From Clostridiales bacterium (GTDB lineage Bacteria > Bacillota > Clostridia > Christensenellales > Aristaeellaceae), in NCBI GenBank assembly GCA_024684375.1, contig JAIKWZ010000012.1, positions 1-38,530 on the forward strand: DNA of 38,530 nt, read 5' to 3'. Each line of letters opens with the position of its first letter. The first letter of the stretch is position 1. Of this stretch, positions 7,037-14,749 are shown piece by piece. The notes under the pieces are model-generated. The model had not been told where the DNA came from. It worked only from the letters and a program-made list of their open reading frames with translations, and made no database searches. A program made the translations under genes and the position numbers.

Positions 7037-7453
7037 CTAATTTTTGGTTTGTATTAAATCGAGTAACTTAGGCTCGTATGAGATCCAGCAGTACTCCGCT
7101 TTGCCGTAGGGCCAGGTCCTGATGAAATCCAGCGCGAGCTTTAGCGCCTGCTTTCCGTAGCCCCTGTTCTGGTAGCGCTTGTCTATCATGAAACGCCAGA
7201 TCTCGTAGTTGTCCTTTTCAACGCTCACGCCGTCCTGATCGGCGTTCTCGCCGTATCCCAGCATTATGAAACCCACCGGCCTTTTGTCGTTGTAGATGGC
7301 GAAGGGAAACACTTGCCCGCCGTTGATCATGGTCACGTAAGCTTCGGCAACACTGTAACAGTTGCTCGCCACGAAGCCGTACTGCTCACGCTTGGGTTTG
7401 AGTTCAAAGATGTCGTCAAAATTGTCATAAGTGAGTTTTTCCAGACGTATCAT
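7037..7453 (-). CDS. GNAT acetyltransferase with replaced C-terminus
   Basis: The 138-residue protein starts at ATG 7453 (MIRLEKLTYDNF), within an operon 25 bp after the phosphoesterase gene; a longer open frame upstream is only the phosphoesterase gene read in another frame. It has the GNAT core: PVGFIMLGY, then IDKRYQNRGYGKQALKLALDFI (acetyl-CoA binding motif A), then CWISYEP. Relatives of the diamine/spermidine acetyltransferase type normally continue with an N-x-x-A-x-x-L-Y-x-S-x-GF stretch for some 20-25 more residues. Here the frame turns into KLLDLIQTKN and stops. The breakpoint at about 7070 coincides with the drop in GC content, so the gene is probably disrupted. Confidence 0.8.
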   Translation of the reverse strand: MIRLEKLTYDNFDDIFELKPKREQYGFVASNCYSVAEAYVTMINGGQVFPFAIYNDKRPVGFIMLGYGENADQDGVSVEKDNYEIWRFMIDKRYQNRGYGKQALKLALDFIRTWPYGKAEYCWISYEPKLLDLIQTKN

Positions 7454-7478
7454 TTTCCAGTCTCCTCGTCTTTTTCTG

Positions 7479-8426
7479 TCAGGTCTTTGGAACGCCGTAC
7501 TCCAGGCGCTTGTCGTCCCAGCCCGCGGGGCCGTTGTCCAGGGCCGGGAAATACGCCTCAGTGAATATATGGCGGTCATGGTCCCTGAAAAACACGCCCA
7601 TGTTCCCGTCATCGTATATGTGCATAAGCACGCTTCGGCAGTGCTCGCCCCGTATGTTTTCGAAGCTGGACACGTCTATCTGGGGTACGTCGTGCCAGTC
7701 CACCCAGCAGATGCGCCGCCAGGTGTCCTTTTTCCCCCAGCGCCAGTCTCCGATATGGGAATGCCCGTAAAAGTGGATGCGCTCGTTCGGGGGCAGGGGC
7801 AGCAGTTTATCCATAAGGTCATGATCCCGGTTGCAGCCCGAGAAACCGTAATGGCCGCAGGTGATCATGGGCCGCGTCTCCGCCGCCATTTTACGCCTGA
7901 GCGCCTGCGCGTCCCCGTCCGTGTAGGGATACTTATCTTCGCCCCAGCGCACATGGGAGTGGGTGACGCTCCAGCTGTTGTCTTTGGCGATGTGGTTGCA
8001 TAGAAAATATACGGGCCAGTCCCCTATCTGCCCGCGGAAATAAAAGTCCTCGCAGTCGCCCGCAGTGTGCCAGCCGGGATGGTCCTTCACCATCCGGTAA
8101 AAGGGCATCCACGCGGGCTCGTCTTTGTGGCTGCGGCAGTAATCGTAGTCGTGGTTGCCGGTAGCGTAGAACAGCGGGATATCCAGCGCGGAAAACGCGT
8201 CCTCCTGCAGGCGGCACATGGCGATGAGCCTGTCCGCGTCCGCGCCTTCCACCGCGTCGCCCAGATACCAGATCTGCTCGGCGGGGCGGCCCAGCTCCTC
8301 AAAGTCCGTTATGCCCGCGCTCAGGCAGCGGCGGGTGTTTTCAGGCAGGCTCTGCTGAAGGTCGGACAGTATCCAGACCCTGTGCGCCGCCCGTGAAAAT
8401 GATTCTTTGTATAAAGTGTCGAACAT
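7479..8426 (-). CDS. Calcineurin-like metallophosphoesterase
   Basis: The 315-residue protein carries the metal-binding blocks in order: WILSDLQ near residue 19, LGDAVEG, ATGNHDYDY around residue 110, ITCGHYGFSG, and FYGHSHIGD around residue 223. The first block has Gln where most members have His (DxH). Such enzymes hydrolyse phosphomonoesters or diesters with two metal ions; the substrate is unknown and no signal peptide is present, so it should be cytosolic. It lies 45 bp downstream of the phosphotransferase gene and 25 bp upstream of the GNAT gene, as part of a four-gene minus-strand operon. Its ribosome binding site is weak. Confidence 0.88.
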   Translation of the reverse strand: MFDTLYKESFSRAAHRVWILSDLQQSLPENTRRCLSAGITDFEELGRPAEQIWYLGDAVEGADADRLIAMCRLQEDAFSALDIPLFYATGNHDYDYCRSHKDEPAWMPFYRMVKDHPGWHTAGDCEDFYFRGQIGDWPVYFLCNHIAKDNSWSVTHSHVRWGEDKYPYTDGDAQALRRKMAAETRPMITCGHYGFSGCNRDHDLMDKLLPLPPNERIHFYGHSHIGDWRWGKKDTWRRICWVDWHDVPQIDVSSFENIRGEHCRSVLMHIYDDGNMGVFFRDHDRHIFTEAYFPALDNGPAGWDDKRLEYGVPKT

Positions 8427-8471
8427 ATTACTTTCTCGCCCGGTACATATGACCTGGCAGCCGCTTTTGCG

Positions 8472-9224
8472 TCATCCGAATGCTTCGAACGCCGCTATAA
8501 TCCCGAACATTTCCTCAGAGACACGCTCCCTGCCGTAAAGATCCAGAAACGCGCCGTTGTATCTGTCCGTTTTAAAATTGTATTCCAGTGACCACAGCGC
8601 CCAGTACAGATCCATATGACGGTCCCCCATCCCGCCCATGGCGACATCTATAAACCCGCTGAAGGCTCCGTCCAGCTGCATCACGTTGGGAAGGCAGGCG
8701 TCGCCGTGTATCAGCGAGTCGCACTTAAGCAGATGTTTACCCTCCTGCATCACCTGCCACGCGTCCTGCTTTGAGGCCAGCCGGTACGTGCCCGTATACA
8801 CCGAAGGGTCGTATTCTCCGCCGTCTGAAGGTCCCTGCGCCGCCTCCAAAAATCGCGTGAAGCGGCTGGACACGGGAACAGTGTCATCCTCCGGAATTTT
8901 CCGGCCGTGGAGCGTCCTGAGCGCATGCGCGAGCAGGCGGCAGGTACGCATGGGATCGCTGAGATCCTTCGTCAGATCCTCGCCCGGCACCCTGCGGGTA
9001 ACAAGGTAATCACGCTCGAGCGTAAAGTATCCCACGGCTTCCGCCCCCAGTCCCAGGGCATGGAACAGCCCCGTCATCCGGCGCTCCCGCTCCAGCATGC
9101 CGGGCTCGTCGCACTTTATGAAAAAACCTGCGGAAGTTTCATATACCTTCGCGGGGGAGTGGCCGCTTCGGTCGGTCACTCCCCCCGTCCCTATAAACCT
9201 TTCAAGCGCTTTGGGAAAATCCAT
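8472..9224 (-). CDS. APH(3')-like aminoglycoside phosphotransferase family protein
   Basis: The 250-residue kinase-like protein starts after AAGGAAAG. Visible features are FIKCD (Lys37 as the likely ATP-phosphate lysine), the catalytic loop HGDACLPN at 173-180 with Asp175 as the base, and FID at about 191-193 as the metal-binding Asp, followed by GDRHMDLYWALWSL. This order and length (APH(3') enzymes are about 250-270 residues) match aminoglycoside 3'-phosphotransferases. Substrate specificity is uncertain: chromosomal homologues may act on other small molecules. It sits in an operon with an oxidoreductase, not in a resistance cassette. Confidence 0.85.
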   Translation of the reverse strand: MDFPKALERFIGTGGVTDRSGHSPAKVYETSAGFFIKCDEPGMLERERRMTGLFHALGLGAEAVGYFTLERDYLVTRRVPGEDLTKDLSDPMRTCRLLAHALRTLHGRKIPEDDTVPVSSRFTRFLEAAQGPSDGGEYDPSVYTGTYRLASKQDAWQVMQEGKHLLKCDSLIHGDACLPNVMQLDGAFSGFIDVAMGGMGDRHMDLYWALWSLEYNFKTDRYNGAFLDLYGRERVSEEMFGIIAAFEAFG

Positions 9225-9277
9225 ATCTTTCCTTGCTCCGTCCTTCTCCCGCTGGGCTCATCCCTTGAGGCGCGGCG

Positions 9278-10501
9278 CTACAGGCAGAACGTGTTCTTCC
9301 TGTCCAGCCACCTGCCGCTCGTAAAGTCCGGTATCGGCACGGGCAGGCTGCCCATGGCGACGCTCTCTTCGCTCAACGCCGTTATGGACATCCACGCGGC
9401 CATGTCGTACACGTCTATGGGCGGCACGGTATCGTCCTGTACGCTCTCGATAAACGCCTTCAATACCAGGTAGTCCATTCCGCCGTGGCCGCCCCGCAGG
9501 CCGAATTTCTCGTATTCCTGCCAGAGCGGATGCTTGTACTCCTCCATGTAGCGCTCGTCCTTCTCCCAGCGGTGGGTCCAGTGGCCGTTGTCGCCCGGAC
9601 TCATGCCCTCCACGTAAATGGAACGGTTGTCCTCCATCCACAGTCCCCGCGTGCCCTGTACAAGGCCGCCCCTGGAATACGGCCTGGGCAGCGTGCAGTC
9701 GTGCTTGAGCGTTATGGTCTCGCCGTTGGCGCACTTGATGAGCGTAGTCACTATGTCGCCCTGGTTCACCTGAGCGCGGGCCAGGTCCGTGTCCGCACGG
9801 TGTTCTTTCAGCCACTCGTGCAGCCCCGCCGCCTTGCTGGCCATTGACACCAGCATGGTCATGCGGTTGCCCCGGTTGATGTCCAGATAATTGGCGATGG
9901 GTCCAAGTTCATGGGTGGGATACAGTTCGGCATTCCTGTGCAGAAAGTGGCGCTGGCGGTAATGGCGGTTGATGTCGCCGTTGCCTACCTCATCCCGCAG
10001 ATCGTGCAGATACCCGCCCTCGCAGTGGGTGAGCGTGCCGAAAAAGCCCTTGCGCACCATGTTCAGCACGGTCAGTTCTTCCCGTCCGTAGCAGCAGTTC
10101 TCAAGCAGCATGCAATGAACGCCGGTAGCTTCGGAAGTTTTTACCAGCTCCCAGCACTCGTCCAGGCTGGTAGCGCCGCCTACCTCGCTGGCTACCCGCC
10201 TGCCCGCCTTCATGGCGTATATGCACATGGGAATATGGGTCTCCCAGCTGGAGAACACGCATACGGCGTCCACGTTTTTGTCGTCTATGGCCTCATGCCA
10301 GTCGCTGTATCCCGCGGGAGTGACGCCACGGTACTTTTTTACCAGCTCCTGCGCCTTTGCCACCCGGTCCTCATACACGTCGCACACCGCAGCGACCTCA
10401 ACGTCCTCCATCTGCAGCAGCGTCTCCGTCTGGCCTATGCCCCGACCGCCGAAGCCGATTATGCCCAGGCGCACGGTGTCGCCTTTAACGCCCATTCTCA
10501 T
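9278..10501 (-). CDS. Gfo/Idh/MocA family oxidoreductase
   Basis: The 407-residue NAD(P)-dependent dehydrogenase begins after GGAGG. An N-terminal Rossmann fold shows LGIIGFGGRGIGQ, then AAVCDVYEDR, then DAVCVFSSWETH. The usual EKP motif of the family is replaced by SEVGGATS, with YGREELTVLNMVRKGFFG and THELGP following. These features recall glycoside-type members acting on sugars or inositols (family 109-like), but the substrate cannot be assigned. It is the first gene after a TTGACC/TATAAT promoter and heads the operon that continues with the phosphotransferase, phosphoesterase and GNAT genes. Confidence 0.92.
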   Translation of the reverse strand: MRMGVKGDTVRLGIIGFGGRGIGQTETLLQMEDVEVAAVCDVYEDRVAKAQELVKKYRGVTPAGYSDWHEAIDDKNVDAVCVFSSWETHIPMCIYAMKAGRRVASEVGGATSLDECWELVKTSEATGVHCMLLENCCYGREELTVLNMVRKGFFGTLTHCEGGYLHDLRDEVGNGDINRHYRQRHFLHRNAELYPTHELGPIANYLDINRGNRMTMLVSMASKAAGLHEWLKEHRADTDLARAQVNQGDIVTTLIKCANGETITLKHDCTLPRPYSRGGLVQGTRGLWMEDNRSIYVEGMSPGDNGHWTHRWEKDERYMEEYKHPLWQEYEKFGLRGGHGGMDYLVLKAFIESVQDDTVPPIDVYDMAAWMSITALSEESVAMGSLPVPIPDFTSGRWLDRKNTFCL

Positions 10502-10537
10502 TTTGCTTATTTCCTCCGGAGTTTCATTTCACGCAGT

Positions 10538-10567
10538 ATTATAACTCAGGCCCGGCGTCGGGGTCAA
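10538..10567 (-). promoter_or_regulatory. Promoter of the Gfo/Idh-phosphotransferase operon
   Basis: On the minus strand TTGACC (10567-10562) and TATAAT (10543-10538) are separated by 18 bp, 37 bp before the oxidoreductase start codon. Confidence 0.85.
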
Positions 10568-10587
10568 TCGCTCAAACCAAACCCGGC

Positions 10588-11355
10588 TTATTCGTTGTAT
10601 GCGTCCGCCACGGTTTTCGGTTTGACCGTAAGTTCCGCCCAGGCGGGCGCAAATCCGCTCGCCATAGCCGTGCGGACAGAGCGGATGTTTGACCAGGCGG
10701 AACAGTAGAAAGGTATCTTGCCTCGGTTTATCGTTTCCGCGGCCAGGCGGCTCACCAGCGCGGAGGCGATGCCCCGGCGGCGGTATTCCGGCAGCACGTC
10801 CACGCCTATCTGCCACATGGTGTCGCAGTCCGCGGAGCAGCCCGCAAGGCCCGCAAGCCTTCCTTTATCGAAGGCGCCCACAGCCAGCACGTCAAGCTCC
10901 CTGCGCGCCGCGCACAGGGCGTTGCTCCACTCGGGCAGGTAAAACTCATCAAGTTCCGGCGGCTCAAGCAGCCTTAGTTCATAAACGCAGCCCTGCTCGC
11001 GAAGGCGGCGGATGTCGGGCAGGAAGTATTCCGCCATAAAGCACACCCTTTGGCCCGCGTCAGACAGTCTGTCGCTGAACCAATTCAGGTTCGGAGTCTC
11101 GAACAGGTGGTAAAACCCGAACCTGCCCAGGTACTCTTTTACCGTTTGCTCCAGATCTTCTTCCACCGCCGCCACCACGTTGTTTCCATATGAGACCAGG
11201 TCAGCGGCTATGGGCAGCTTATAGTATTTTCTTGCTCCCGCGCCCAGACGAAAAGGCACTGTCACGTTTTCAGACTTCAGAAAGTCGCATGCCGCGCAGC
11301 CTATGTCCTCCGCGGACTGTTTCAGCGCGGTGAGCATTATATCGGCATTCGTCAT
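10588..11355 (-). CDS. GNAT family N-acetyltransferase
   Basis: The likely start is ATG 11355 (MTNADIMLTALKQ), with GAGG ahead of it; an in-frame ATG at 11370 has no ribosome binding site. The product is about 255 residues. The N-terminal half is unusual and hydrophilic. The C-terminal half contains the GNAT core VGAFDKGRLAGLAGCSAD, then IGVDVLPEYRRRGIASALVSRL, and a terminal beta strand ASGFAPAWAELTVKP. The acceptor substrate is unknown. The gene has its own promoter upstream and is monocistronic, converging on nothing; the next operon starts divergently. Confidence 0.85.
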   Translation of the reverse strand: MTNADIMLTALKQSAEDIGCAACDFLKSENVTVPFRLGAGARKYYKLPIAADLVSYGNNVVAAVEEDLEQTVKEYLGRFGFYHLFETPNLNWFSDRLSDAGQRVCFMAEYFLPDIRRLREQGCVYELRLLEPPELDEFYLPEWSNALCAARRELDVLAVGAFDKGRLAGLAGCSADCDTMWQIGVDVLPEYRRRGIASALVSRLAAETINRGKIPFYCSAWSNIRSVRTAMASGFAPAWAELTVKPKTVADAYNE

Positions 11356-11422
11356 TTGAAAAACCCTCATACGGTTATTGCAGGTATGATCCGCGGCATC
11401 CCGCGGCCGGATACCTGAACTG

Positions 11423-11452
11423 ATTATACTCCAGGCGCTGGCTGAAGGTCAA
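11423..11452 (-). promoter_or_regulatory. Promoter of the GNAT gene
   Basis: On the minus strand TTGACC (11452-11447) and TATAAT (11428-11423) are separated by 18 bp, about 70 bp upstream of the start codon. Confidence 0.8.
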
Positions 11453-11564
11453 TCTTTCGGTTCAAACCGCCGATTCCGGCAGAAACGGCAAAAAAATGCG
11501 TGTTACGCTGCAATTTCGGCCCGATTTAACACAAAAACCATTTAAATCGCTCCTTCTTTTGTTG

Positions 11565-11613
11565 TATACTTGAGGCAGGTCAGATTTCACCTTGCGGGAC
11601 TGAGTCCGTCCCG
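11565..11613 (+). promoter_or_regulatory. Promoter -10 and CggR-type operator of the glycolytic operon
   Basis: TATACT at 11565-11570 is the likely -10; the -35 region is poor. CGGGAC at 11595-11600 is followed by six bases and CGTC, close to the known Bacillus CggR half-operator CGGGAC-N6-TGTC. The same stretch is also a palindrome, CGGGAC-N7-GTCCCG (11595-11613). It lies just downstream of the expected transcription start, as the CggR operator does in Bacillus subtilis. Autoregulation through this site is inferred. Confidence 0.6.
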
Positions 11614-11630
11614 CCGACAGGAGCCTTTCA

Positions 11631-12671
11631 GTGGACGAAACGACGCTTACGCTGATACAGAAACTGGCGCCCGACCTTATGGAGGCGCTGGCCTCCCGGG
11701 CGATGGTGCTGGAGCGCATAAGCATACTTGGGCCCGTGGGGCGCAGGGCGCTCGCCCAGCGCATGGGTATGCCTGAAAGAGAAGCCCGGATGCTCACCGA
11801 CACCCTGCGCGCCGACGGGCTTATCGACGTGTCCCCCGCGGGCATGTTCCTGACCAAACGCGCTTACGAAATGCTTGACTTCGTGCGGGAACTGGTACGC
11901 AGCCGCACGGGGCTGGCAAGCCTTGAGGTGCAGCTCATGCGTCTGCTCAACGTGGGGCGCGTGCGCATAGTCCCGGGAGACGCCGACCTGAATCCCGACG
12001 TGCTGGACGAAGTCGGACGCGTGGCGGGCGAGCGCCTGAGGAAGACGCTGTCCTCCGGCATGATACTGGCGGTCAACGGCGGCACAAGCGTGCACGCGGT
12101 GGCGACCCATATCCCCCGCGGTTCCGACATAAACGTGACCGTGCTCCCCGCGAGGGGCGGGCTGGGGCGCACGCAGGAGACCCAGGCTTCCAACCTGGCG
12201 GAGATGATTGCGCTGCGCCTGGGCGGCAGGCACCGTCCGTTGTATCTGCCCGACAACCTGCCCCAGAGCGCCCTTAAGGAACTTATCAAGCTGGACGAGA
12301 TAAGAGAGCCTTTGGAAGAGATCCAGCGCGCCGACGTATTGCTCTACGGCATCGCCCGCGCGGACGAGATGGCTCGGAACCGCCTTATGAGCGAAAGCTC
12401 TATAGACGAATTGCTCAAAAAGGGCGCGGTAGCCGAGGTGCTGGGCCACTGTCTGGACATAAACGGGCATTTGCTGGCTTCCGCTTCGGGTCTGGGCCTT
12501 CCCGAGGACAGTTTCAACCGCATTCCTACCGTGATCGCCGTAGCGGCGGGCAGCCGCAAGGCGGAAGCGATACTTGCTGTGACCCGTCACCATCACCACG
12601 CGTGCCTTGTGACGGACGAAGGCGCCGCTACCCGCGTAATGGCGCTCATCCGCGCCGAAAAGGCACTGTGA
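11631..12671 (+). CDS. cggR: Central glycolytic genes regulator CggR (SorC family)
   Basis: The 346-residue protein starts at GTG 11631, seven bases after AGGAG. The N-terminal region holds a winged helix ([25 protein letters not shown]). The C-terminal SorC-type sugar-phosphate sensing domain shows [22 protein letters not shown], and [13 protein letters not shown]. In Bacillus, CggR represses the gapA operon until fructose-1,6-bisphosphate binds. Here it directly precedes pgk, tpiA and gpmI, which supports the assignment. The gapA gene that usually follows cggR is not present. Confidence 0.92.
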   Translation: MDETTLTLIQKLAPDLMEALASRAMVLERISILGPVGRRALAQRMGMPEREARMLTDTLRADGLIDVSPAGMFLTKRAYEMLDFVRELVRSRTGLASLEVQLMRLLNVGRVRIVPGDADLNPDVLDEVGRVAGERLRKTLSSGMILAVNGGTSVHAVATHIPRGSDINVTVLPARGGLGRTQETQASNLAEMIALRLGGRHRPLYLPDNLPQSALKELIKLDEIREPLEEIQRADVLLYGIARADEMARNRLMSESSIDELLKKGAVAEVLGHCLDINGHLLASASGLGLPEDSFNRIPTVIAVAAGSRKAEAILAVTRHHHHACLVTDEGAATRVMALIRAEKAL

Positions 12672-12715
12672 TCCAATGCGTTTCCTTTCAAATTCAATAT
12701 AAAAGGAGAAACATC

Positions 12716-13900
12716 ATGAACAAACTCACCGTTAAGGACATCGACGTAAAGGGCAAGAAGATCCTTGTCCGCTGCGACTTCAACGTGCCGCTGGACGCTG
12801 ACAAGCACATCACCGACTACACCCGCATCGACGCGGCGCTGCCCACCATCAAGTACCTGCTTGACAACGGCGCGGCGGTCATCCTCTGCTCACACCTGGG
12901 CAAGCCCAAGGGCGTGGTGAACGCCAAGTACTCCCTGGCTCCCGTAGCCGCGGCCCTCAGCGAGAAGCTGGGCTTCGAAGTCAAGCTCGCTCCCGACTGC
13001 GTAGGCGCCGAAGTCGAGAAGATGGCCAAGGAACTGCCCTGCGGCAAGGCCATCCTGCTTGAGAACCTGCGCTTCCACGCGGAAGAAGAAGCAAACGATC
13101 CCGAGTTCGCCAAGCAGCTCGCTTCCCTGGCAGAGATCTACGTGTCCGACGCGTTCGGCACCGTGCACCGCGCTCACGCCTCCACTGCCGGCGTAGCCGC
13201 TTACCTGCCCGCCGTGGCCGGCTTCCTTATCGGCAAGGAGCTGGACTTCCTGGGCAACGCGGTGGAAAACCCCGCCCGTCCCTTCCTGGCCATACTGGGC
13301 GGCGCCAAAGTCAAGGACAAGCTGGGCGTCATCGGCAATCTGCTTGAGAAGGTCGACACTCTCATCATCGGCGGCGGCATGGCCTACACCTTCATGAAGG
13401 CGCAGGGCGGCAAGATCGGCGACAGCCTGGTGGACGACGAAAGACTCGAGCAGGTGCTGGGCTTCATGAAGAAGGCTGAGGAGAAGGGCGTCAAGCTGCT
13501 TCTGCCCGTGGACACCCTGATCGCCGACGCGTTCGAGGGCTACACCCAGATCAAGACCTGCAAGGCCGGTGAGGTCCCGGACGGCTGGCAGGGCCTGGAC
13601 ATCGGTCCCGAATCCATCAAGCTGTTCTCCGACGCGATCAAGAACGCCAAGACCATCGTATGGAACGGCCCCATGGGCGTGTTCGAGAACCCCGACTTCG
13701 CCAAGGGCACCCTGGCCGTAGCTACCGCGATGGCGGAATCTGACGCCATCACCATCATCGGAGGCGGCGACAGCGCGGCCGCGGTCAACCAGATGGGTCT
13801 GGGCGACAAGATGAGCCACATCTCCACCGGCGGCGGCGCGTCCCTTGAGTTCCTCGAGGGCAAGGAGCTGCCCGGCGTAGCGTGCCTGAACAATAAATAA
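12716..13900 (+). CDS. pgk: Phosphoglycerate kinase
   Basis: The start is ATG 12716, giving 394 residues (usual length 390-400), after AAAGGAGAA; an upstream in-frame extension overlaps cggR and is not real. Family motifs are present: [12 protein letters not shown] near the N-terminus for 3-phosphoglycerate binding, [37 protein letters not shown], and the nucleotide-binding GGGDSAAAV near the C-terminus. It makes ATP and 3-phosphoglycerate from 1,3-bisphosphoglycerate in the cytosol. It is the second gene of the cggR operon, 44 bp after cggR. Confidence 0.98.
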   Translation: MNKLTVKDIDVKGKKILVRCDFNVPLDADKHITDYTRIDAALPTIKYLLDNGAAVILCSHLGKPKGVVNAKYSLAPVAAALSEKLGFEVKLAPDCVGAEVEKMAKELPCGKAILLENLRFHAEEEANDPEFAKQLASLAEIYVSDAFGTVHRAHASTAGVAAYLPAVAGFLIGKELDFLGNAVENPARPFLAILGGAKVKDKLGVIGNLLEKVDTLIIGGGMAYTFMKAQGGKIGDSLVDDERLEQVLGFMKKAEEKGVKLLLPVDTLIADAFEGYTQIKTCKAGEVPDGWQGLDIGPESIKLFSDAIKNAKTIVWNGPMGVFENPDFAKGTLAVATAMAESDAITIIGGGDSAAAVNQMGLGDKMSHISTGGGASLEFLEGKELPGVACLNNK

Positions 13901-13906
13901 AATATT

Positions 13907-13934
13907 ATGGCGGGGGAAACAATTCCCCCGCCAT
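13907..13934 (+). promoter_or_regulatory. Strong hairpin without U-tract between pgk and tpiA
   Basis: ATGGCGGGGG (13907-13916) and CCCCCGCCAT (13925-13934) form a perfect 10-bp stem with the loop AAACAATT. No T run follows, so it is unlikely to be a simple intrinsic terminator. A role in mRNA processing or stability between the two genes is plausible but unproven. Confidence 0.6.
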
Positions 13935-13999
13935 GACCACCCCTTAACGACCCGGCGAATCAGTTGCCTTTTAAAGTAGAATAATTGGAGGACATTATA

Positions 14000-14749
14000 A
14001 TGCGTAAACCCATCATAGCCGGAAACTGGAAAATGAACAAGACTCCCGCCGAGGCCGCCCAGCTGGTCGAAGCCCTGAAGCCCCTGGTAAAGGACGCCAA
14101 GTGCGACGTGGTCGTATGCGTGCCCGCCGTGTGCTTCTCCGCTGTCAAGCCCCTGCTCAAGCGCGGCACCAAGATCAAGCTGGGCGCCCAGAACGTGCAC
14201 TTCGCCGAAAAAGGCGCGTACACCGGCGAGCTCTCCTGCGATATGCTCAAGGCCTGCGGCGTGGAATATGTCATCATCGGCCATTCCGAGCGCCGTCAGT
14301 ACTTCGGCGAGACCGACAAGAGCGTCAACCTGCGCACCGTAGCCGCCGTCAAGGCCGGCCTTAAGCCCATCGTATGCGTGGGCGAGAACAAGGAAGAGCG
14401 CGAAGCGGGCTACACCGACGCGCTGGTGTCCTATCAGACCCTGATGGCGCTCACCGGCCTGACCAACGAAGAGGTCGAGGGCGTGGTCATCGCTTACGAG
14501 CCCGTCTGGGCTATCGGTACCGGTCTGACCGCCACCGACGAGCAGGCCAACGAGACCATCGGCGTCATCCGCGCGGCTATCGCGGGCAAGTACGGCAAGC
14601 GCACCGCCCAGAAAGTGCGCATCCAGTACGGCGGAAGCATGAAGCCTTCCAATGTGAAGGGCCTTATGGCGCAGCCCGAGATCGACGGCGGCCTGATCGG
14701 CGGCGCGTCCCTGAAGGCTGAGGACTTCGCCCAGGTGGTGAATTACTGA
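14000..14749 (+). CDS. tpiA: Triosephosphate isomerase
   Basis: The 249-residue enzyme starts at ATG 14000 after GGAGG. Catalytic residues are visible: Asn9 and Lys11 in AGNWKMNK, His95 in VIIGHSERR, and Glu167 in [11 protein letters not shown]. The phosphate-gripping [10 protein letters not shown] and IGGASL loops are near the C-terminus, with Met where many members have Val. It interconverts dihydroxyacetone phosphate and glyceraldehyde 3-phosphate. Its stop codon overlaps the start of gpmI by one base (TGATG), so the two are probably translationally coupled. Confidence 0.98.
   Translation: MRKPIIAGNWKMNKTPAEAAQLVEALKPLVKDAKCDVVVCVPAVCFSAVKPLLKRGTKIKLGAQNVHFAEKGAYTGELSCDMLKACGVEYVIIGHSERRQYFGETDKSVNLRTVAAVKAGLKPIVCVGENKEEREAGYTDALVSYQTLMALTGLTNEEVEGVVIAYEPVWAIGTGLTATDEQANETIGVIRAAIAGKYGKRTAQKVRIQYGGSMKPSNVKGLMAQPEIDGGLIGGASLKAEDFAQVVNY

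Noticed and set aside
8472..9224. Acquired antibiotic-resistance cassette
   Set aside because: The gene matches the surrounding GC content and sits in a chromosomal operon without mobile-element signatures.
9278..9815. Long opposite-frame ORFs in the GC-rich genes (for example 9258-9815, 12890-14284, 14743-16302)
   Set aside because: They are mirror frames of clearly recognised enzymes, caused by GC-rich codon use.
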